DNA of 64,000 bases. Origin: an uncultured Muribaculaceae bacterium (GTDB taxonomy: Bacteria; Bacteroidota; Bacteroidia; Bacteroidales; Muribaculaceae). The DNA lies in assembly GCA_958436175.1 (NCBI GenBank), contig CAUBJF010000002.1, forward strand, positions 186,001 to 250,000, in the 5' to 3' direction. Both the position numbers and the translations under genes were made by a program. Shown here piece by piece: positions 16,799 through 25,582 of this stretch (position 1 is its first letter; the number at the start of each line of letters is the position of its first letter). The notes below the pieces were generated by a model. The model did no database searches. It saw only the letters and a program-made list of their open reading frames with translations, and was not told where the DNA came from.

Positions 16799-18238
16799 AT
16801 GGAAAACAACATATTGACACAGCTATACTACGATTATACCGGTACTTTTCCGGAGAAAGTAGCGGAACTTCCTTCCTCGGGATCGAACAGACGATATTTC
16901 AGGCTCTCAGGAAAAAACGGAGAGAACTCCATTATTGGTGTTTTGGGTGAATCTAAACAGGAAAATACCGCCTTCATATATATGGCGGCACATTTCAAAG
17001 AACAAGGTCTTCCTGTGCCTGAAGTCCTTGGAGTTAGCCCCGACAGCATGGCCTATATCCAGACAGACCTTGGCGACACCCTACTTTTCAAGGAAATCGA
17101 GAAAGGTCGACTGACGCGGTCTTTCTCGAGCACAGAAAAAGAACTGCTCGTCAAGACTGTACGCCTATTGCCAAAAGTTCAGTTCGCAGGAGCCAGGGAT
17201 ATGGATTTCAGCATATGCTACCCTACTTCCAGTTTTGACGAACGTTCCATTCTCTGGGACCTCAATTATTTCAAATATTGCTTTCTCAAGGCTACCGGTC
17301 TTGAATTCCAAGAAGATAAACTTGAGGATGACTTCCAGAAAATGACCGAAGTACTAATGAAAACCGATACTGACACATTCATGTATCGCGATTTCCAAAG
17401 TCGGAATGTCATGATAAAGGAAGGTCAGCCTTGGCTTATAGACTTCCAGGGAGGTCGCCGAGGTCCCTTCTACTACGACGTTGCTTCTTTCCTTTGGCAA
17501 GCGAAAGCAAATCTTCCCGACAATCTCCGTCATGAACTTGTCCTTCAATACCTGGACGCTCTGCAAGAGTACTATCCTATAGAAGAAAAGGAATTTATGG
17601 AGACGCTTCGTCATTTCGTACTCTTCCGCACTCTCCAGGTTCTCGGAGCATACGGTTTTCGAGGTTACTTCGAGAAAAAGCCTCATTTCATGCAGAGCGT
17701 ACCCTTCGCTATAGCAAATCTTAGAGCTCTTCTGACAAAACCATACGAAGAATATCCTTATCTTACCACTATGCTTCGGCGCCTGGTAAGCATGAAACAG
17801 TTCACCGAAGAAATAGTCAAAAAGACATTGACTGTCCGTGTTCTCAGTTTCGCCTACAAAAAAGGCATCCCTAACGATACCTCCGGTAATGGCGGTGGTT
17901 ATGTTTTCGATTGCCGAGGAGTTAACAACCCCGGCAAGTACGAACGGTACAAACCGTTCACAGGTCTTGATGCGCCTGTCATAGAATTCCTTGAAAAGGA
18001 CGGGGAAATCATCACCTTCCTCAGTCATTGCTATTCCCTTGTCGATGCCTCTGTAGCGAGATACATTGAAAGGGGGTTCACAAACCTGATGGTTGCTTTC
18101 GGATGTACCGGAGGGCAACATCGCTCCGTCTACTGCGCACAGCACATGGCAGAGCATCTTGCTAAGAAATTCAACATAAAAGTCGAACTGACACATCGCG
18201 AACAAGACGTTCAGCAAACTTTCAATATCCGGGAATGA
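16799..18238 (+). CDS. AmgK-like sugar kinase fused to a RapZ C-terminal domain
   Basis: A two-domain protein of 479 residues. The N-terminal part (about 1-330) is an aminoglycoside-phosphotransferase-fold kinase with YRDFQSRN as the catalytic loop and LIDFQGGRRG as the metal-binding segment, resembling AmgK, which phosphorylates MurNAc/GlcNAc at C1. The C-terminal part (about 345-479) is the RapZ C-terminal domain, with VFDCRGVNNPG and GCTGGQHRSV. In E. coli the RapZ C-terminal domain senses glucosamine-6-phosphate. The next gene overlaps by four bases and is MurU-like, the usual AmgK partner. A cell-wall sugar salvage kinase with a built-in amino-sugar sensor is a reasonable inference. The ATG at 16799 is chosen over an upstream TTG inside recQ. 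Confidence 0.85.
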   Translation: MENNILTQLYYDYTGTFPEKVAELPSSGSNRRYFRLSGKNGENSIIGVLGESKQENTAFIYMAAHFKEQGLPVPEVLGVSPDSMAYIQTDLGDTLLFKEIEKGRLTRSFSSTEKELLVKTVRLLPKVQFAGARDMDFSICYPTSSFDERSILWDLNYFKYCFLKATGLEFQEDKLEDDFQKMTEVLMKTDTDTFMYRDFQSRNVMIKEGQPWLIDFQGGRRGPFYYDVASFLWQAKANLPDNLRHELVLQYLDALQEYYPIEEKEFMETLRHFVLFRTLQVLGAYGFRGYFEKKPHFMQSVPFAIANLRALLTKPYEEYPYLTTMLRRLVSMKQFTEEIVKKTLTVRVLSFAYKKGIPNDTSGNGGGYVFDCRGVNNPGKYERYKPFTGLDAPVIEFLEKDGEIITFLSHCYSLVDASVARYIERGFTNLMVAFGCTGGQHRSVYCAQHMAEHLAKKFNIKVELTHREQDVQQTFNIRE

Positions 18239-18990
18239 AAGGTGTTATTTTCGCTGCGGGTATCGGATCCCGTCTAAAACCATTCACAGACCGCAAGCCC
18301 AAGGCTCTTGCCACGATCAACGGTAAGGCTTTGCTCGGTTATGCTATAGAAAAACTCGTTTCATCGGGTGCTGATGGCATAATCGTCAATGTTCACCACT
18401 TCCCGGGACAGATTATCGAATATCTCAGCACCAACTATGGCAGTCTCAATATCGAGATAAGTGACGAAAGCGAATTGCTCCTCGACACCGGCGGCGCTCT
18501 TGCAAAAATCGGAAGAGATAGCCGGCTGCTCAGCAATGCCGGCGATTCCGAACCTGTCATTGTCACCAATGCCGATGTAATCACCGATATGGATTTTGTC
18601 GGAATGGTCAATTCCCATAAAGGAAAGACGCGGTTCTCCACGATCCTCGTCAATTCTAAACGTGAGAGTTCTCGAAAGCTTCTTTTCGATAACGAAGGCC
18701 GGCTTCATGCATGGCACGACTATAAAAACAATATCACACGCCCGGCTGGTGCTGACATCGAAGGTCTCAATCCTGCTGCCTTCGGATGTGTCCATATCAT
18801 GAATGTATCTTCAATTCGCAGAATAGCCTCCGAACAGGGCAAAGACATCAAACCTTTCGGCATCATAGATTACTATCTTGAGAAATGTCCGATAGTCGAC
18901 ATTCATGCCTACGAACCTAAAGGCCTCTATCGCTGGCATGATATCGGAACCCCGGCCAAACTTGAAGATGCCCGAGAAGACTTCTCATAA
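18235..18990 (+). CDS. MurU-like sugar-1-phosphate nucleotidyltransferase
   Basis: A 251-residue nucleotidyltransferase with the classic N terminus FAAGIGSRLKPFTDRKPKAL (residues 5-24), a VTNADV metal-binding segment and a DTGGAL motif. It matches MurU, which makes UDP-MurNAc from MurNAc-1-phosphate, although mannose-1-phosphate or other sugar guanylyltransferases look similar. The four-base overlap with the AmgK-like kinase strongly favours the MurU role in peptidoglycan recycling, bypassing de novo MurA/MurB synthesis. Length is close to MurU and shorter than GlmU. Confidence 0.85.
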   Translation: MKGVIFAAGIGSRLKPFTDRKPKALATINGKALLGYAIEKLVSSGADGIIVNVHHFPGQIIEYLSTNYGSLNIEISDESELLLDTGGALAKIGRDSRLLSNAGDSEPVIVTNADVITDMDFVGMVNSHKGKTRFSTILVNSKRESSRKLLFDNEGRLHAWHDYKNNITRPAGADIEGLNPAAFGCVHIMNVSSIRRIASEQGKDIKPFGIIDYYLEKCPIVDIHAYEPKGLYRWHDIGTPAKLEDAREDFS

Positions 18991-18996
18991 CCAACT

Positions 18997-20304
18997 ATGA
19001 AATTCATAAGCACCAACGGTATAGCGCCGTCTGCAAGTCTTAAAGATGCCGTCCACAACTGTCTTGCACCGGATGGCGGCCTTTATGTCCCAGAGAACAT
19101 ACCTTTGATTCCCCGAGCCTACCTTAACAATATCTCTGGTATGAGTCTTAGAGATATTGCATATGTGGTAAGTACTGCTTTTTTCGGTGATTCTGTCAGT
19201 GCATCCGACATCAAAAACATCGCCGATGATTCATTCCGGTTTGAAGCGCCGTTGCATCAAATCGATGACGAAATATACGCCATGGAACTCTTCCATGGTC
19301 CTACCCTTACCGTCAAAGACTATGGAGCCGGTTTCTTCGGACGTTTTCTCCAACTTCTAGGCAGTGGTTCCGATATCAGACGTAATGTACTTGTAGCCAC
19401 AACCGGGAATACCGGGGCTGCCGTAGCAAACGGTCTCAGCAACAAGAAGGATATTAATGTCTTTGTACTATATCCCCAGGGCCGGCTGTCGCGTATGGCT
19501 ATTGCCCAGTTCACTTCTTTGGGCGATAACATCCATCCACTGGAAGTAATGGGAACTGTCGAAGACTGTAAACGCATGATGCTCGAAGCAATCAACGACT
19601 CATCGCTGAAGCAATACAATCTTACTGGAGCCAATTCAATCAATATAGCTCGACTGATACCCCTGGTGTCTCTCGCTTTCAACGCTTACGCAAGGCTTGT
19701 CGAAAATGGGAGGAAAAACGTCGAAAAAACTCTGCTGTCGATACCATGCGGTAATCTCAGTCTTCTGGTTGCAGCTGTCATAGCAAAGCGCATGGGCCTG
19801 AATATAGGACGACTCATTGCGGCTACCAACACTAACGATGTTATCACGCACCTTTTGAAAGGAGAGCCCGTCGATAGAAACCGGGCACCTTTGAAGACAC
19901 TGGCGAGCTCTATAGACATGGGATATCCCACAGGATGGCCAAGACTCCTTCATCTTTATCGTAGTGAGCTGGATGAAGCGAGAAAAGAAATCATCACTGT
20001 TCCTGCGATAAGCGACGAAACGATAGCCCAGACCATATGTTCGTTGAAAGCTTCCACTGGTTACACCCTTGATCCACAAGGTGCTGTTGGTTATGCTGCA
20101 GCCAAATCTGTCGGTAAAGGCAGCCCAGCAGTAGTCTATGCAACCGGACATCCTGCGAAACAGCTGGATGTTATGACAAAAATCACAGGATCTGCTATCG
20201 AACTACCATTACAACTCATACGTTTTATGTCTGTACGTCGGCATCCAGATATTATTCCGCCCACGCTCGCAGCTCTTAAACGAAAAATTGCAATCCATAA
20301 CTAA
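18997..20304 (+). CDS. thrC: Threonine synthase
   Basis: A PLP enzyme converting O-phosphohomoserine to threonine. The PLP lysine is Lys107 in GPTLTVKDYG. The phosphate loop ATTGNTGAAVA and the SINIARL segment follow. At 435 residues it belongs to the short, bacterial branch. It follows the MurU-like gene at six bases. The other threonine genes (thrA, thrB) are not in this window. Confidence 0.96.
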   Translation: MKFISTNGIAPSASLKDAVHNCLAPDGGLYVPENIPLIPRAYLNNISGMSLRDIAYVVSTAFFGDSVSASDIKNIADDSFRFEAPLHQIDDEIYAMELFHGPTLTVKDYGAGFFGRFLQLLGSGSDIRRNVLVATTGNTGAAVANGLSNKKDINVFVLYPQGRLSRMAIAQFTSLGDNIHPLEVMGTVEDCKRMMLEAINDSSLKQYNLTGANSINIARLIPLVSLAFNAYARLVENGRKNVEKTLLSIPCGNLSLLVAAVIAKRMGLNIGRLIAATNTNDVITHLLKGEPVDRNRAPLKTLASSIDMGYPTGWPRLLHLYRSELDEARKEIITVPAISDETIAQTICSLKASTGYTLDPQGAVGYAAAKSVGKGSPAVVYATGHPAKQLDVMTKITGSAIELPLQLIRFMSVRRHPDIIPPTLAALKRKIAIHN

Positions 20305-20321
20305 CTTAATACTCAGAAAAC

Positions 20322-20684
20322 ATGGCAAACAAAAGAGAACTCAAAAAATACGTGCGAAATGTATGTGGTGCATTAGCATCCGAAATCCTTCTTGCACGTG
20401 CCGCTTTCCCCGAAATCGAACGCAAAGATGTTCATGATATAATCTCGGACATTGCCACTCTACAGTCCTCTACAATAACCAAAGCGTCCGTTTGCTTCGA
20501 CAAAAAACAAAGCGACTTCGAAAACTGTGCTGAATATAACAAAGAACGTTCTAAATACTACCATATCGTATTCGAAAAGCTTGCCGACGAATTCGACACT
20601 GCTGTCGCCGCTATAGTCAAGAAGATGAACGCTGCGCTCCCGGAAACGGTAAGAGAGACCATAAAGGAAGCTTCCGCTAAATGA
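20322..20684 (+). CDS. Conserved hypothetical protein
   Basis: A 120-residue, highly charged and probably all-helical protein (KRELKKYVRNV near the start, then long Lys/Glu-rich helices). It has no signal peptide, membrane segment or motif I recognise. It starts 17 bases after thrC and its stop overlaps the acyltransferase start (AAATGA), so it is clearly part of the operon. I assign no function. Confidence 0.7.
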   Translation: MANKRELKKYVRNVCGALASEILLARAAFPEIERKDVHDIISDIATLQSSTITKASVCFDKKQSDFENCAEYNKERSKYYHIVFEKLADEFDTAVAAIVKKMNAALPETVRETIKEASAK

Positions 20685-21226
20685 ATCTCGCCGGATTCAT
20701 ATTAAAATTATTCGGATGGTCGGTCGATATAACTGTCCCCGACTATCCGAAATGCATAATCTGCGTAGCCCCACATACAAGCAACTGGGATTTCATCATC
20801 GGGAAACTGGCATACGCCTCGGTCGGACGAAAAGCCGGTTTCCTTATGAAAGACAGCTGGTTCTTCTGGCCGTTGGGCACGATTTTCCGTGCCATAGGAG
20901 GGATACCGGTACCCCGGAATAAAACTAAACATGGCTCGCTCACTGATATTATTGTCAAAAAATACGAAAATACAGAATGCCTTTCACTCGCCATCACTCC
21001 GGAAGGGACACGAAGCAGGACATCTAAATGGCACACCGGATTCCTCCATATCGCCTACCGTGCCGACGTACCTGTCCTGCTTGGTGTCATAGATTTCGCG
21101 ACAAAACGAGTCATCATTGAACAGATCTTTAGACCAAGCGGCAATACTGAAGAAGACATGAAAGCCATCAAGTCTTTTTATAAACCTTTCACGGGCAGAT
21201 ATCCCAATAAATTCACAACTGAATGA
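20681..21226 (+). CDS. 1-acyl-glycerol-3-phosphate acyltransferase family protein
   Basis: A 181-residue PlsC-superfamily protein. Block I is APHTSNWDF (the H-x4-D catalytic pair), an AIGGIPVPR segment forms block II, and TPEGTRSR is block III. The short length and the SNWDF block resemble a distinct clade of small acyltransferases found widely in Bacteroidetes. It may acylate lysophosphatidate or another lipid; the acceptor is not fixed by sequence. It overlaps its neighbours on both sides by four bases. Confidence 0.85.
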   Translation: MNLAGFILKLFGWSVDITVPDYPKCIICVAPHTSNWDFIIGKLAYASVGRKAGFLMKDSWFFWPLGTIFRAIGGIPVPRNKTKHGSLTDIIVKKYENTECLSLAITPEGTRSRTSKWHTGFLHIAYRADVPVLLGVIDFATKRVIIEQIFRPSGNTEEDMKAIKSFYKPFTGRYPNKFTTE

Positions 21227-22023
21227 ACCAGACAATCCATAACCTGAGGGTAGTCGCATATCCTCTCCCAATAAAATGGGCCGACAAGTCTGCCAATTTT
21301 GAGGCCGTTGAAAATGTCCTTGCAAACCTTCCGCAAAGCACCGACATACTTGTACTTCCGGAACTTTTCTCGACCGGATACAGTGATGATGCCTCAATCC
21401 TGAGGGAACTGGCAGAGAAAAATACCGGCACGACTATCGACTTAATCAAAGATTGGGCTTCAAGATACAATATTGCCATAGCAGGTTCCTTCCTTGCCTA
21501 TACTCATCCAAATCTATATAACAGAGGATTCTTCATAGAACCAGACGGAGAAGAGACTTTCTACGACAAACGGCATCTATTTTCACTCAGCAGTGAAAGC
21601 AAGATATTCAAACCGGGAAACGATCCTATCAAGATTGTTCGTTTTAGAGGTTGGAACATAGCTCTCGTTATTTGTTATGATCTACGTTTCCCTGTCTGGT
21701 GCCGCTCTTACACTACAAGATACGATCTTCTATTGATTCCAGCAAACTGGCCCGAAGCCAGGGCGTATGCCTGGGAACATCTCTTGATTGCACGCGCTAT
21801 TGAAAATCAGTGCTGTATAGTCGGAGCGAACCGTGGAGGCGAAGATGTCTATGGTTCTTACAAAAACCTTAGTTATATATTCGACGGCCGTGGTATGCCT
21901 GTCGGTATACGTCCGAAGAACAGTGACATAGTTGTCGCGGACCTCAACAAAGCTGAACAGGAAAAATATCGCTACAATTTCCCGGTATTGAACGATTCCG
22001 ACGATTTCAAGCTGCTGCCGTAA
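21223..22023 (+). CDS. Nitrilase-family omega-amidase (YafV/Nit2-like)
   Basis: A carbon-nitrogen hydrolase of 266 residues with the full catalytic triad: Glu47 in LPELFS, Lys116 in YDKRHLF and Cys151 in VICYDLRFP. The sequence around the triad fits the YafV/Nit2 omega-amidases, which hydrolyse alpha-ketoglutaramate and alpha-ketosuccinamate, or repair deaminated by-products. It is the last gene of the plus-strand run that begins at clpP. Its final 17 bases overlap the convergent CPBP gene. Confidence 0.88.
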   Translation: MNQTIHNLRVVAYPLPIKWADKSANFEAVENVLANLPQSTDILVLPELFSTGYSDDASILRELAEKNTGTTIDLIKDWASRYNIAIAGSFLAYTHPNLYNRGFFIEPDGEETFYDKRHLFSLSSESKIFKPGNDPIKIVRFRGWNIALVICYDLRFPVWCRSYTTRYDLLLIPANWPEARAYAWEHLLIARAIENQCCIVGANRGGEDVYGSYKNLSYIFDGRGMPVGIRPKNSDIVVADLNKAEQEKYRYNFPVLNDSDDFKLLP

Positions 22024-22876
22024 TCTTTTTTCCGTAACGCCACATCATCCAGAGCATCCCTCCTGTCAAAAAGAGACTTACAACAGTAACCTCAACAGAC
22101 CATAGAGTCGGTTCGTCAGTAAGTGGCTTTCCATCATGTAGATGTTTCCATGATGTCAGGACGAACATAATATTATTCAGCATGTGGGCTAAAGCTGGCA
22201 CCCAGAGGGATTTCGTCCATACAAGGAGATAACCGAAATAAGCACCCAAAAGGACTCTTGGGACAAAGCCGAAGAACTGAAAGTGGAGGCTACTGAAGAC
22301 AATAGCCACAGTCCATACAGCCACATGCTTATTGACACCACCTGTAGTCAGCAGTCTTTGGAAACAGCCCCTGAAGAGAAGTTCCTCAGAGAATCCGGCC
22401 GCCAGACCGATGATAAGGATATTGACCAACAATGCCCATACCGACGTATTGCCAAGTAGGGTACACATAGCTTTAAAGCTTGCCGACTCCATCTTGCGCG
22501 CTGATTCCTCGAAGGAAGACATCGAAGCGGGTAGCTCTATATTATAGTTCCAGTAGATTACGGCCTCTTGTGCGGGTATCGAGACAAACAGTATGCCGAC
22601 GACTATGAATATCATCGTTACCGTAGGCACCGAAGGGATACACAATAGTTTTGCAGGACGTCGTGTCACAATTAATGCAGTTATTATCGCTGGTGCTACA
22701 AAAGTAAATACATCCTGCAGGACAGCACTGATTCTAAGAATAGCAGCCGGTCGGTCGGAAAGGACTAAATTCAATGCATATACACATGCCATCGTCAGCA
22801 TGTAACAGACTAAGAATACAAAAAAAAGAAGCAGTAATCGCTGAGTGAGCGACAGGACAAGGTCAGAACGTTTCAT
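22007..22876 (-). CDS. CPBP-family intramembrane glutamic protease
   Basis: A membrane protein of 289 residues with about seven or eight hydrophobic segments. The family motifs are complete: EELLFRG with Glu164, Glu165 and Arg169, the second motif with His198 in SSLHFQFFG, and His231/Asn235 in LAHMLNN. Members include CAAX prenyl proteases and bacteriocin-immunity-type proteins; in Bacteroidetes most have no known substrate. It is the last gene of the panC-to-CPBP minus-strand unit and overlaps the nitrilase gene tail to tail. Confidence 0.88.
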   Translation of the reverse strand: MKRSDLVLSLTQRLLLLFFVFLVCYMLTMACVYALNLVLSDRPAAILRISAVLQDVFTFVAPAIITALIVTRRPAKLLCIPSVPTVTMIFIVVGILFVSIPAQEAVIYWNYNIELPASMSSFEESARKMESASFKAMCTLLGNTSVWALLVNILIIGLAAGFSEELLFRGCFQRLLTTGGVNKHVAVWTVAIVFSSLHFQFFGFVPRVLLGAYFGYLLVWTKSLWVPALAHMLNNIMFVLTSWKHLHDGKPLTDEPTLWSVEVTVVSLFLTGGMLWMMWRYGKKITAAA

Positions 22877-22879
22877 CGC

Positions 22880-23587
22880 TTAAATCTTGACGTATAGATT
22901 CTCTACAATTGATATATAATCTTCTGTATACTTTCCAGAAGAGTCTCTCATGGCAAGTGTCTCTTGTATGAGTGGGCCGTCATGATTTGTAAATTCCCAT
23001 AAGATCCTTTTACATGGACGACCTTTAGAAGAATAGACATCGCATCTGCGCCTGATCTTTAGTCCTTTCATCTCTGCCGAATAGATAATATTATCTTCCA
23101 TCCCTGAGGGAGAGATGAAACCTATGCTACCGCGACTGGTAAGAGCTCTTATAGAAAAATCCATCAATGAATCGTAGTTTAGAACGTCTTGATGTCTTGC
23201 CAAAGCTCTCGCTGAACATCCAGCACGTTCGCCGTTTGAGAAATAGGGGGGATTTGAGACAATGCAGTCGAAAGGCTCCGCTATGTCGGCTTTGTCGAAG
23301 CTACATTCAACAGCTTTCAACCGTTCATTCCATGGAGAATTCCTGAAATTGGATACACTTGCCTCATATGCGGCATGATCTATCTCTATGCCTAGAATCC
23401 TTGCATTGACGCATATATCAGCTGCAATCAATGATAAGATGCCGGAACCGGACCCTATATCAGCTATATTGAGCGCGTCCTCATGATTCTTGAAATACCA
23501 GGCCCCGAACAAAACGCTGTCGGAACATATTTTCATGCCGCAGCCCAGGTCGTCGACATCGAAACGTTTGAACCTGAAAACAGACAT
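22880..23587 (-). CDS. trmN6: tRNA1(Val) A37 N6-methyltransferase
   Basis: A 235-residue methyltransferase of the YfiC/TrmN6 group. The SAM loop is DIGSGSGILSL near residue 43, and the adenine-N6 catalytic motif is NPPYF followed by SNG. It methylates N6 of A37 in tRNA1(Val). It starts two bases before the CapA-family stop region and ends three bases before the CPBP gene, so it lies within a compact operon. Assignment over other N6-adenine methyltransferases rests on length and the NPPYF context. Confidence 0.88.
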   Translation of the reverse strand: MSVFRFKRFDVDDLGCGMKICSDSVLFGAWYFKNHEDALNIADIGSGSGILSLIAADICVNARILGIEIDHAAYEASVSNFRNSPWNERLKAVECSFDKADIAEPFDCIVSNPPYFSNGERAGCSARALARHQDVLNYDSLMDFSIRALTSRGSIGFISPSGMEDNIIYSAEMKGLKIRRRCDVYSSKGRPCKRILWEFTNHDGPLIQETLAMRDSSGKYTEDYISIVENLYVKI

Positions 23588-23589
23588 AG

Positions 23590-24660
23590 TTATAAATCTT
23601 CAGGAACACCGACGTTATATTTATCGAATATCGATTTTGCCCTGTCCTTGAAAGCGTCTGCCTTCATTTTCCAGCTGCCTCCATTCAAATTATTCGCCTT
23701 TAAGACCTTGAAGTTATTAGACGGTGAGTTCCCTGGCACTGTAAAGAGTAAAGTGTAGGCGGCCTGCTCTATCTTGACAATCTTATCGTCACCTCGGCGC
23801 AGTTTTACTTTAACCATGGCTCCCCCTCTGGTATCAGTTGTCTTCATGTTCGATATGAAATTTCCTAAGGAATAGACAACAAGCACATTCTGCTGAGGGA
23901 TATATTTATTCGGCCGGAATTCCATCGGCTGAATGACATGAGGATGACCTCCGATAATCATATCAACTCCGATAGCTTCAAGGAAATCTGCAAGATTCTT
24001 CTGCTCCTTGTTCGGCAACAGCTTGTATTCATCACCCCAATGCAGACAGACGGCTACGATTTCAGCTCCGGCTTTACGGGATGACTCAACATCGGCTTTC
24101 ATTATCGCTCTGTCGATATAATCAACCACGACTCCATCGCGAGGAGAGATGCCATTTGTGCCATAGGTATAATTCAAAAATGCCACTTTGATTCCGTTGA
24201 TATCTTCTATCTTAGGAAGCGATTTCGTTCTCGATGAATCATTGGAATATGTCCCGATATGAGCAACGTCGAGACTATCGAAAAGAGCCAAGGTATTTCG
24301 AAGACCACTGGCTCCTCGGTCGAGTGTGTGGTTATTTGCGGTCAGGAACAGATCAAACCCTATATCTCTGAGCTCTTTTGCAAACTCTCCCGGGGCATTA
24401 AAACAGGGATAACCCGAATATGGTGGTCTGGAAGACGGAGTCTCGTAATTGACTACTGCATAATCAGCCTCTTCAATTATAGGCTTTAATTCGACAAAAC
24501 AACTGTCATATGAATATCTGTCCTGTCCACAACGGGCAGCATCTATCTGAGCCTGATGTTGCATGGCATCCCCGACAAATAGCAACTCAGCCTCATCATT
24601 TCCGAATATTAAGGAAACGATAGAGACAAAAAGAGCTATAAACGAGGCCGCAAACATCAT
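23590..24660 (-). CDS. CapA-family metallophosphoesterase-like protein
   Basis: A 356-residue protein with an N-terminal hydrophobic segment (signal or anchor, about residues 1-18) followed by the PGA_cap/CapA fold: FVGDAMQH, VNYETP, TANNHTLDRG and IGGHPHVIQP motifs with the metal-binding Asp, Asn and His residues of calcineurin-like enzymes. In Bacillus, CapA takes part in poly-gamma-glutamate synthesis or export; Bacteroidetes homologues are usually alone and untested, as here, where no capB or capC is near. The ATG at 24660 overlaps the folD stop as TGATG. Confidence 0.85.
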   Translation of the reverse strand: MMFAASFIALFVSIVSLIFGNDEAELLFVGDAMQHQAQIDAARCGQDRYSYDSCFVELKPIIEEADYAVVNYETPSSRPPYSGYPCFNAPGEFAKELRDIGFDLFLTANNHTLDRGASGLRNTLALFDSLDVAHIGTYSNDSSRTKSLPKIEDINGIKVAFLNYTYGTNGISPRDGVVVDYIDRAIMKADVESSRKAGAEIVAVCLHWGDEYKLLPNKEQKNLADFLEAIGVDMIIGGHPHVIQPMEFRPNKYIPQQNVLVVYSLGNFISNMKTTDTRGGAMVKVKLRRGDDKIVKIEQAAYTLLFTVPGNSPSNNFKVLKANNLNGGSWKMKADAFKDRAKSIFDKYNVGVPEDL

Positions 24661-25547
24661 CAATCATGTCTTTCGGCCGCCAGAAGAGTGTTCCTCATCA
24701 AGGAACAAATCGTCATAGGCCCAACGCCGCCCGGAACAGGTGTGATGAAGCTGCATTTAGGTGCCACATTCTTGAAATCGACATCTCCGGCAAGACGGAA
24801 CCCTGATTTTTTCGAAGAATCAGCCACTCTGGTTGTACCGACATCGATAACAACAGCCCCTTCTGAAACCATATCTTCGGTAATCATACCGGGACGCCCG
24901 ACTGCTGCCACGAGAATATCGGCTCTGCGAGTTATTTCAGGAAGATTTTTAGAATAGCTGTGGCATACTGTTACCGTCGCATCCCCCTGCTCTCCTTTCT
25001 GCATTAGCATGGCTGCCAATGGCTTGCCTACAATATTGCTGCGTCCAACTATGACAACATGTTTGCCTTTCGTCTCAATTCCATAACGTTTGATGAGTTC
25101 GACAATTCCAGCCGGAGTCGCGCTGTGGAAACAAGGCAGTCCAAGAGACTGACGACCTACATTGACGGGATGGAAACCATCGACATCTTTGTCGGGGTCT
25201 ATCGCCTTGATAACTTCGGTTTCATCTATATGCTTCGGGAGAGGAAGCTGGACAATGAAACCATCGACATCAGGATCATTGTTAAGCTTTTCGACGGCAT
25301 CGAGTAATTCCCTTTGGCTTAGAGGCTTTTCTGGAGTCGACTCGAAACGAATCAAGGTGGATTTAAAGCCACATTCTTCGCACGCTTTTATCTTATGTGC
25401 CACATATGTCTCGCTGCCACCGTCATGACCGACAAGTATGGCAGCAAGATGGGGGCGACGCTTTCCGCTTTCTACTCGCCTGTTGACTTCTTCAGCGATT
25501 TCTGTCTTGATATCCGCCGCTGTCTTCTTTCCGTCTATAAGTTCCAT
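24660..25547 (-). CDS. folD: Bifunctional methylenetetrahydrofolate dehydrogenase/cyclohydrolase
   Basis: Interconverts methylene-, methenyl- and formyl-THF. Motifs include YVAHKIKACEE with the catalytic Lys, QLPLPKH, DVDGFHPVNVG, and the GRSNIVGKPLA dinucleotide-binding loop; PVPGGVGPMT is near the C terminus. Length is normal. The ATG at 25547 is preferred over a TTG at 25559. It is 35 bases downstream of ffh in the same minus-strand unit. Confidence 0.97.
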   Translation of the reverse strand: MELIDGKKTAADIKTEIAEEVNRRVESGKRRPHLAAILVGHDGGSETYVAHKIKACEECGFKSTLIRFESTPEKPLSQRELLDAVEKLNNDPDVDGFIVQLPLPKHIDETEVIKAIDPDKDVDGFHPVNVGRQSLGLPCFHSATPAGIVELIKRYGIETKGKHVVIVGRSNIVGKPLAAMLMQKGEQGDATVTVCHSYSKNLPEITRRADILVAAVGRPGMITEDMVSEGAVVIDVGTTRVADSSKKSGFRLAGDVDFKNVAPKCSFITPVPGGVGPMTICSLMRNTLLAAERHD

Positions 25548-25582
25548 CAAATGATTCAAAGAATAGGTTATCTCGGGTTTTA

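Noticed and set aside
17354..18217. A 287-residue minus-strand ORF opposite the AmgK-RapZ gene
   Set aside because: Shadow of a two-domain gene with clear motifs on the plus strand.
25548..25559. Upstream TTG start for folD (and similar TTG starts for thiH, pepT, the CapA gene, tatD, the prenyl synthase, ilvE and the AmgK fusion)
   Set aside because: In each case an ATG a few codons on gives better spacing or a start-stop overlap with the neighbour, and the added residues are not conserved-looking.
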